In this document: positions 10,501 through 12,687 of the stretch, piece after piece
Position numbering within the stretch: position 1 is the stretch's first letter
How the letters are laid out: each line of letters opens with the position of its first letter
Assembly (NCBI GenBank): GCA_028565635.1
Contig: JAOXYB010043104.1
Coordinates: 1 to 12,687 of the forward strand
DNA: 12,687 bases
Direction of reading: 5' to 3'
Origin: Phoronis ovalis
Lineage: Eukaryota; Phoronida; Phoronidae
Notes under the pieces: generated by a model
What the model was told of the DNA's origin: nothing
The model's database searches: none
The model's input: only the letters and a program-made list of their open reading frames with translations
Position numbers and translations under genes: made by a program

Positions 10501-11107
10501 CTATGAGAAATTGACTAGGATAGCCAGAACTTATTAATCAATTTGGTAAATAATGCAAACACAACTACTGGCTATAGTTGGTGCTAGCCAAATGAAAAGA
10601 CTGCTAATAATAATTTTTAAAGTATTAACTTTAGAAATTACCAACAGGGACCAATTAGTCAGCATGAGGATAAACAAAACTTGCGAGTTAGTAAAATCAT
10701 TTTTAAATTTAAAAATGACTAAACACACATTAAATGACGAACAGACATCATTAATTCACATTTAATGCAATGATCTATAATCTGCTGTAGTTTTACAACA
10801 ATAATTATATACAACATTCAATTTCAACTTATGTTGCTGGACAGACAATTTAACATATTTTTTTTCTAATCAATTTCACACATATCCGTTTCTTTGCAGA
10901 GTACATACCTTGTTTATTTATGATAGTTGCCAGTTTATTCCTATCAGGTAAACCTGATACTGTAATGACATATCCTTTAAATATACCACACTTAAATTCC
11001 TGAATGATTTCCTTACTCCCACCATGAATAGGAGAATATCTACTCTTGTTCCAAACTTCCTCTACCCATGAGGGTAACATAATACCAATCTTCAAACTTG
11101 CGGCAAC
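1511..11107 (-). CDS. TOPBP1: TOPBP1, partial gene model (17 internal exons, 959 codons)
   Basis: This is the central part of the nuclear multi-BRCT scaffold that, in animals, links Treslin/CDK signalling to origin firing and links the 9-1-1 clamp (RAD9), MDC1 and BLM to ATR activation. The joined exons are 10909-11107, 10137-10352, 9555-9787, 9119-9282, 8465-8587, 7589-7797, 7247-7354, 6683-6792, 6038-6210, 5644-5772, 4644-5223, 4171-4302, 3471-3548, 3017-3133, 2691-2840, 1797-1883 and 1511-1579. Every intron is GT-AG and every junction keeps the frame. Domains on the 959-residue product are end of BRCT1 (1-25), BRCT2 (38-125), BRCT3 (211-305), BRCT4 (391-468), BRCT5 (484-575) and BRCT6 (864-950). 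The likely phosphate-binding Ser/Lys pairs of BRCT2 (S51, K91) and BRCT5 (S492, K540) are present. Start codon, BRCT0, most of BRCT1, BRCT7, BRCT8 and stop codon are not seen. The family call is very secure. Exact splice points come from consensus, phase and remembered homology. Confidence 0.95.
1797..1883 (-). CDS. TOPBP1: TOPBP1 exon: BRCT6, middle
   Basis: Residues 908-936. [20 protein letters not shown] and IVSPYWLAT match vertebrate RPNDTNREYKSVKERGVH and IVSEHWLLD, including the signature Trp. Acceptor ACTTTCAG| at 1885-1884; donor ACG|GTATGT at 1796-1791. Both phases are 0. Confidence 0.96.
1884..2690 (-). other. TOPBP1 intron, 807 bp
   Basis: The longest internal intron. AT-rich, GT-AG, and separates two halves of BRCT6. 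Its only structure is the ~60-bp tandem repeat listed separately. No open frame or RNA gene is seen. Confidence 0.8.
2163..2510. repeat. Intronic minisatellite, ~60-bp unit, 5-6 copies
   Basis: Units are anchored at TTCA at 2211, 2272, 2327, 2387 and 2448 (spacing 61, 55, 60 and 61), with a partial copy before the first. The shared pattern is roughly TTCAAGGAGTGATGGCAGAT, TATAACATCATATATTAC, then a variable TTGTTCTGTACAATAAAC part. Copies differ by many substitutions and small indels, so the array is not recent. Confidence 0.85.
2691..2840 (-). CDS. TOPBP1: TOPBP1 exon: first half of BRCT6
   Basis: Residues 858-907. [30 protein letters not shown] and CTHFIFQ match vertebrate [29 protein letters not shown] and VTHFIYQ. 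This is among the best conserved stretches in the window. BRCT6 of the vertebrate protein has been linked to poly(ADP-ribose) and E2F1 binding. Acceptor TTTATAG| at 2842-2841; donor CAG|GTAAGC at 2690-2685. Confidence 0.96.
3017..3133 (-). CDS. TOPBP1: TOPBP1 exon: linker before BRCT6
   Basis: Residues 819-857. [14 protein letters not shown] corresponds to vertebrate PLSEVIVKNLQLAL, a predicted helix of unknown role. A Thr/Gln-rich tail follows. Acceptor TTTTTTGTAG| at 3135-3134; donor CTG|GTATTT at 3016-3011. Confidence 0.92.
3134..3470 (-). other. TOPBP1 intron, 337 bp
   Basis: AT-rich intron between two linker exons. An A-run at about 3305-3314 is the only feature noted. Confidence 0.8.
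3471..3548 (-). CDS. TOPBP1: TOPBP1 exon: linker with second DTPG motif and basic patch
   Basis: Residues 793-818. [12 protein letters not shown] aligns with vertebrate DALAALETPGRPSQ. It is followed by [11 protein letters not shown], a basic Ser-rich patch like the vertebrate QKRKPS. Acceptor TTTTCAG| at 3550-3549; donor GTAAGA at 3470-3465. Confidence 0.93.
3549..4170 (-). other. TOPBP1 intron, 622 bp
   Basis: AT-rich intron between the exons ending SFDVE and starting DVMSAL. The protein alignment is continuous across it, so no exon is missing. I see no repeats or open frames of note. Confidence 0.8.
4171..4302 (-). CDS. TOPBP1: TOPBP1 exon: linker with first DTPG motif
   Basis: Residues 749-792. 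Contains [11 protein letters not shown] and IDTPGKFL, then MPSFDVE. These match vertebrate LDTPSKFL and KPSFDVK in the BRCT5-BRCT6 linker. TP/SP sites suggest CDK or other proline-directed phosphorylation (inference). Acceptor ATTTTACAG| at 4304-4303; donor GAG|GTAATG at 4170-4165. Confidence 0.94.
4303..4643 (-). other. TOPBP1 intron, 341 bp, with tandem donor
   Basis: It starts with GTATTGTAAGT: the frame-keeping donor GT is at 4643-4642 and a stronger-looking GTAAGT begins five bases later at 4638. Nothing else is seen. Confidence 0.75.
4644..5223 (-). CDS. TOPBP1: TOPBP1 exon: end of BRCT5 and long charged linker
   Basis: Residues 555-748, the largest exon (580 nt). It opens with [22 protein letters not shown], the Trp helix and end of BRCT5 (vertebrate AWLLETARTGKRADESHFLIEN). 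About 170 residues of Lys/Glu/Gln/Asn/Ser-rich linker follow, with no fold visible. They include two TP sites (KFHTPAS, FKTPII) and a KKGKK basic patch that could help nuclear import. Acceptor CTTGTAG| at 5225-5224. The donor CAG|GTATTG at 4643-4638 keeps phase 0. A better-matching GTAAGT lies five bases downstream but would shift the frame. Confidence 0.95.
5224..5643 (-). other. TOPBP1 intron, 420 bp
   Basis: It splits BRCT5 just before the Trp helix. It contains a sense-strand open frame of 70 codons (5357-5569) with no resemblance to anything known. The protein alignment is continuous without it, so I treat that as chance. Confidence 0.8.
5644..5772 (-). CDS. TOPBP1: TOPBP1 exon: core of BRCT5
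   Basis: Residues 512-554 with split codons. [17 protein letters not shown] and [15 protein letters not shown] match vertebrate QEYFVRKSNAKKG, STHLIL and GGSKYEAAKKWNLPA. K540 corresponds to the phosphate-binding Lys of vertebrate BRCT5. Acceptor ATTTTAG| at 5774-5773; donor AAAAG|GTATGT at 5643-5638. Confidence 0.96.
6038..6210 (-). CDS. TOPBP1: TOPBP1 exon: BRCT4-BRCT5 join and first strand/helix of BRCT5
   Basis: Residues 455-511 plus two bases. ELFSPIEF matches the vertebrate LFTPVPV spacer. [13 protein letters not shown] is the first strand of BRCT5; S492 sits where vertebrate S654 contacts phosphopeptide. The helix [12 protein letters not shown] follows. Acceptor TTTGTAG| at 6212-6211; strong donor GTAAGT at 6037-6032. 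Confidence 0.94.
6211..6682 (-). other. TOPBP1 intron, 472 bp, with an unexplained 76-codon open frame
   Basis: It lies between the two halves of the BRCT4-BRCT5 junction. A sense-strand open frame at 6373-6603 starts with ATG and has mixed composition ([18 protein letters not shown] near its start). It has no domain I know, a stop just upstream and no fitting acceptor. It is probably chance or a decayed insertion. Confidence 0.7.
6683..6792 (-). CDS. TOPBP1: TOPBP1 exon: end of BRCT4
   Basis: Residues 418-454. [23 protein letters not shown] and IWL follow vertebrate SRTVADYAVVPLLG, ATVGEVVTN and TWL. The donor CTG|GTTTGT at 6682-6677 is not ideal. It is supported because joining here gives the same number of residues between the Trp and the LF-T/S-P motif as in vertebrates. 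Acceptor TTTTAAG| at 6794-6793. Confidence 0.92.
6793..7246 (-). other. TOPBP1 intron, 454 bp
   Basis: AT-rich intron inside BRCT4. Only simple TTAATATTAATAATAA-type sequence near 7020-7045 stands out. Confidence 0.8.
7247..7354 (-). CDS. TOPBP1: TOPBP1 exon: start of BRCT4
   Basis: Residues 382-417. [13 protein letters not shown] and MIKDHGG match vertebrate GLFSQKSFLVLGF and IIKENAG. Acceptor CATTGTAG| at 7356-7355. A second AG four bases further in would break the frame and is not chosen. Donor GGAG|GTAGAT at 7246-7241. Confidence 0.94.
7589..7797 (-). CDS. TOPBP1: TOPBP1 exon: acidic BRCT3-BRCT4 linker
   Basis: Residues 312-381. Low-complexity Asn/Asp/Glu/Ser linker. It carries DMDDVMSQY (345-353), which lines up with the vertebrate DEDLLSQY segment. 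The tail is strongly acidic and Asn-rich. Acceptor TTATTTAG| at 7799-7798; donor AATG|GTAAGA at 7588-7583. Homology elsewhere in this exon is weak, as expected for a disordered spacer. The phases on both sides support it. Confidence 0.92.
7798..8464 (-). other. TOPBP1 intron, 667 bp
   Basis: Very AT-rich intron between BRCT3 and the acidic linker. No repeat, open frame or RNA signal is seen. Confidence 0.8.
8465..8587 (-). CDS. TOPBP1: TOPBP1 exon: second half of BRCT3
   Basis: Residues 271-311 with split codons at both ends. [21 protein letters not shown] is the last strand and Trp helix of BRCT3 (W279), followed by a proline-rich exit and a lysine run. Acceptor TATTTTAG| at 8589-8588; donor AAAAA|GTATGT at 8464-8459. 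Confidence 0.94.
8588..9118 (-). other. TOPBP1 intron, 531 bp, with a perfect hairpin
   Basis: It splits BRCT3. The transcript would carry the 19-bp perfect stem at 9006-9066 starting 53 nt after the donor. The rest is AT-rich and featureless. Confidence 0.85.
9006..9066. repeat. Perfect 19-bp inverted repeat (hairpin)
   Basis: Arm one, AAAAACTCCACCGCCTTCA (9006-9024), is exactly complementary to arm two (9048-9066). The 23-nt loop is itself almost palindromic (CAGTATATT/AATATGCTG, one mismatch). The GC-rich core CTCCACCGCC stands out in AT-rich intron. The perfect match implies a young or constrained structure. Options are a small foldback transposon, a miRNA-like precursor or an RNA element affecting splicing. 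The sequence alone does not decide. Confidence 0.9.
9119..9282 (-). CDS. TOPBP1: TOPBP1 exon: first half of BRCT3
   Basis: Residues 217-270 plus two bases. [22 protein letters not shown] and SHVIVGD follow vertebrate BRCT3 (YLCGFSG, KLDKLRRLIN, RFNQL, THVIVGD) almost residue for residue. The exon ends in LTHR, like the vertebrate SAHRPHVV junction. Donor CAG|GTACAT at 9118-9113. Acceptor GATATAG| at 9284-9283 has almost no pyrimidine tract, but it is the only AG that leaves the frame open. Confidence 0.95.
9555..9787 (-). CDS. TOPBP1: TOPBP1 exon: BRCT2-BRCT3 linker
   Basis: Residues 139-216. Mostly Ser/Thr/Asn-rich and presumably disordered. It holds [10 protein letters not shown], which matches the LSDVSNISNIN motif that I recall in the same place in vertebrate TOPBP1, and a second SISNI at about residue 190. 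It ends in AFLDSCK, the lead-in to the first strand of BRCT3. Acceptor TTCTTAG| at 9789-9788; donor AAG|GTAATG at 9554-9549. An open plus-strand frame over the same bases is a shadow. Confidence 0.93.
9788..10136 (-). other. TOPBP1 intron, 349 bp
   Basis: AT-rich intron between BRCT2 and the linker exon. Nothing further is seen. Confidence 0.8.
10137..10352 (-). CDS. TOPBP1: TOPBP1 exon: rest of BRCT2
   Basis: Residues 67-138 (phase 1 in, phase 1 out). Shows the BRCT order GG turn, NECTHLV strand, [11 protein letters not shown] helix and [11 protein letters not shown] helix with the signature Trp at 107. K91 in GQKYE matches the lysine that contacts phosphate in vertebrate BRCT2. The stretch after QDE aligns with the vertebrate CQDES end of the domain. 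Acceptor ACCTAG| at 10354-10353; strong donor GTAAGT at 10136-10131. Confidence 0.95.
10353..10908 (-). other. TOPBP1 intron, 556 bp
   Basis: It splits BRCT2 at the GG turn. Around 10534-10765 both strands are open over 60-70 codons, a by-product of composition, with no recognisable product. A small TGGCTA...TAGCCA palindrome sits at about 10569-10590. Confidence 0.75.
10909..11107 (-). CDS. TOPBP1: TOPBP1 exon: end of BRCT1, start of BRCT2
   Basis: Residues 1-66 plus one base. It opens with VAASLKIG and LPSW, the last helix and conserved Trp of BRCT1 (vertebrates have VAANLKKP..LLPSW). A short linker follows, then EFKCGIFKG and VITVSGL, the first strand of BRCT2; S51 is the expected phosphate-contacting residue. 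The donor is CAAG|GTATGT at 10908-10903. The acceptor TTTCAAAG| at 11109-11108 has a short pyrimidine tract, so the upstream edge is the least certain of the 17. A second AG at 11122-11121 would add 13 nt and change phase. Confidence 0.85.
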
Positions 11108-11756
11108 CTTTGAAATAAGACTGATTTCGTGTATCACCCTCACAATCTCAAACATGGTCACAATAAAAAAACATTCAAATAAGCTGCTTGAATTGTACGA
11201 CAAGACCTAAACAGTTGTGTAACTAATGACAAGCTGTGAAGTTCAAAATTTACAGTACTGAATTAAGATACAAGGCTTCAAAGACTAGTCCTTATAAATT
11301 CAACATTTAATGAAGTACAATCCTTCTCTTTAATAGAACCTCAACTGCTTCCTTACTTCCAAATATAAGCCATCCCTAGAAGGGCAGGTTAAAATTTAGA
11401 ATAACATATAAACAGATTTCCTTCCTTCCCTTAAAAAGATGTCTACATGTTAATACTGGTTGTGCCATAAAATTAGCACTATTTGGTGTAAAAAAAGATT
11501 GCTGTGGTTTTGGTGCTGAGATTTCTGTTTGAACTAAAAAATAAAAACACTTTACGGGCATCCAAATATTCCATGCATGCTAAAAAAAGCTTATTCAGTT
11601 AACTCAAATGAATGGTAATTATCTTGACACAACATTTCAGATGCATGGCATCATTTTATTAAAGCTAAGCTACTTTCGTGTCACCCTATACTTTTTATAT
11701 CATTAAAATAACAACTTTACCTATGCCAATTAACACTATTTACAAAAACTAGTACA
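11108..11756 (-). other. Upstream TOPBP1 intron with weak candidate exons
   Basis: The first half of BRCT1 should lie upstream, yet it is not readable here apart from the candidate microexon at 11340-11375. A very strong acceptor-like site (TTTTATTTTTTAG|, AG at 11535-11534) precedes an open stretch (TEISAPKPQQSFFTPNSANF) that does not look like BRCT. It could be an alternative exon or chance. Confidence 0.5.
11340..11375 (-). CDS. Candidate 36-nt BRCT1 microexon
   Basis: It follows a strong acceptor (CTGCCCTTCTAG| at 11377-11376) and reads GWLIFGSKEAVE in phase 0-0, so it would join directly to VAASLKIG of the next exon. The combination resembles vertebrate BRCT1 (THLIAGEVGSKKYLVAANLK), including the GSK that carries a phosphate-binding Lys. 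Against it, the donor GAG|GTTCTA is weak, the usual TH of THLI is missing and the spacing differs by two residues. No exon for the rest of BRCT1 was found beside it. Confidence 0.22.
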
Positions 11757-11821
11757 CTACTGCTACTACTACTACTACAACAAACGGTCTGCTGGTGCAG
11801 ACAGATGCCCATCATATGATG
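11757..11821. repeat. (CTA)n microsatellite followed by two small palindromes
   Basis: A (CTA)n/(CTG) run at about 11757-11778 is followed by GTCTGC-TGGT-GCAGAC (11787-11802) and the perfect palindrome CATCATATGATG (11810-11821). The layout resembles the left edge of the window and may mark the end of the repeat element that fills 11848-12687. Confidence 0.65.
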
Positions 11822-11847
11822 TAGTTTCTTTAGTTGTAAAGCCATCT

Positions 11848-12687
11848 ATGTCACCTGGCCTAATACCTACCAACCTAGTGGCCTTAAATTTGTGAATCCA
11901 GTCATCACTTAGTCTGTCCCAAAATTGGCACTTCATAACGTGCACTCTCGGGAACAAACATGGCCACTAGTCGGCCATGTTGGAAGTAATTGGGGTCAAA
12001 ATTATGTCTGACCTGTACTTTGATCTGTACTTACCCTGTACCGAATATGAAGATGGTCCGACAAAAACCAAAGCTGTTATAGTGGGTACAAACATGGCCG
12101 CTAGTCGGCCATGTTGGAAGTAATCGGGATCAAACTTATGTCCAACGTGTACTTTGACCAGTACTTACCCTGTACCAAATATGAAGATGATCCGACAAAA
12201 ACAAAAACTATTATTGCGAGCCAACATCTTGAGAACAAATATGGCCGCCAGTCGGCCATCTTGAATGTGATCCATGTCGAAATTACAGATGATCTGCATT
12301 TTGACCTGTATTTATCCTGTACCAAATAGAAAGCAGATCGGATAAAAACCGAAGCAGTTATTGTGCGACAAAGAAAATATTATGCAACAAAAATTGTCGA
12401 AGATTCGTATCGACATTTGACCTACTTCTCAAGGTCATTTTAAAATGTCACCTGGCCCAATACGCCCACCAACACATGGCCTACGTGAATCCACCTTCGA
12501 ATCATCAAGTCAACGCTTCGTCTTTCCCGAAATGGGCGCAACGTAACGTACACTATCGGGGAAAAAACATGGCCGCCAGTGAGCCATGTTGGAAATAATC
12601 GGGGTCAAACATATCCTACGTCTACTTTAACCAGTATTTACCCTGTACCAAATATGAAGATGATCCGACAAAAACAAAAGCTATTAT
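11848..12687. repeat. Nested tandem repeat: ~600-bp unit holding ~135-147-bp subunits
   Basis: Subunits are anchored at CATGGCC(G/A), at 11959, 12093, 12240 (TATGGCC) and 12568. Each has the palindromic start CATGGCCG-CTAGT-CGGCCATG, then GGAAGTAATCGGGGTCAAA, TACTTTGACCAGTACTTACC, CTGTACCAAATATGAAGATG and CCGACAAAAAC. A separate leader, TGTCACCTGGCC(T/C)AATAC, starts at about 11848 and again at 12447, about 599 bp apart. So the array is [leader + three subunits], then [leader + fourth subunit], cut by the window end. Copies are 70-90% alike by eye. This is probably the tandem core of a non-autonomous transposon or a satellite. Confidence 0.85.

Noticed and set aside
10534-10765. Overlapping open frames on both strands, considered as a transposon fragment
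   Set aside because: There is no recognisable transposase or reverse-transcriptase motif. Both-strand openness fits biased base composition.
11108-11203. Extending the first exon upstream through the open frame to 11203
   Set aside because: The extra residues (FECFFIVTMFEIVRVIHEI) lack the conserved THLI and GSKKY segments of BRCT1. The AG at 11108 gives the better fit.
11436-11533. Open stretch after a very strong acceptor, considered as an upstream TOPBP1 exon
   Set aside because: Its product (SAPKPQQSFFTPNSANF) does not resemble BRCT0 or BRCT1, and no donor in a fitting phase makes a sensible join. Left as intron.
1-12687. CRISPR array, tRNA or rRNA genes, prokaryotic operon features
   Set aside because: None were seen. 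Introns, gene type and repeats are eukaryotic, and the tandem repeats lack CRISPR-like repeat/spacer structure.

Overview
This looks like nuclear DNA from an animal. It is AT-rich, and most of it is one intron-rich gene read on the minus strand, with GT-AG introns of about 180-800 bp. The gene is the middle part of TOPBP1 (DNA topoisomerase II-binding protein 1; Mus101/Cut5/Dpb11 family), the multi-BRCT scaffold of replication initiation and ATR checkpoint signalling. I joined 17 exons by eye: 11107 down to 10909, 10352-10137, 9787-9555, 9282-9119, 8587-8465, 7797-7589, 7354-7247, 6792-6683, 6210-6038, 5772-5644, 5223-4644, 4302-4171, 3548-3471, 3133-3017, 2840-2691, 1883-1797 and 1579-1511. 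Together they make 2877 nt, an unbroken 959-codon frame. All 16 junctions agree in phase, and the product aligns with remembered vertebrate TOPBP1 from the end of BRCT1 through the end of BRCT6. Residue numbers below refer to this 959-residue segment.

Layout from high to low coordinate, which is the direction of transcription: 12687-11757 is an array of diverged tandem repeats with a (CTA)n microsatellite and small palindromes. 11756-11108 is an intron with only weak candidate exons. 11107-10137 encodes the end of BRCT1 and all of BRCT2. 9787-9555 is a linker. 9282-8465 is BRCT3, 7797-7589 a second linker, 7354-6683 BRCT4, and 6210 to about 5160 BRCT5. From there to 3017 is a long Lys/Glu/Ser/Thr-rich linker. 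2840-1511 is BRCT6. Below 1511 lies a 3' stretch holding a plausible further linker exon (426-538) and a curious inverted pair of CCAAT/TATA-like modules (789-1272). The start of the gene (BRCT0 and most of BRCT1) and its end (core of the ATR-activating domain, BRCT7 and BRCT8) are not recognisable here and presumably lie outside the window.

The organism is not vertebrate-like in intron size or repeats. The (ACAACG)n and (CTA)n tracts next to short hairpins, and the nested 135-147 bp tandem repeats, recall non-autonomous Helentron/'pearl'-type elements of bivalves and other marine invertebrates. A mollusc or similar lophotrochozoan is my best guess, held weakly.

I found no convincing new biological system. 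The observations most worth checking are the perfect 19-bp intronic hairpin at 9006-9066, the divergent promoter-like inverted repeat at 789-1272, the ~600-bp higher-order repeat with a partly preserved reading frame at the right edge, and a tandem splice donor that could give a truncated TOPBP1.
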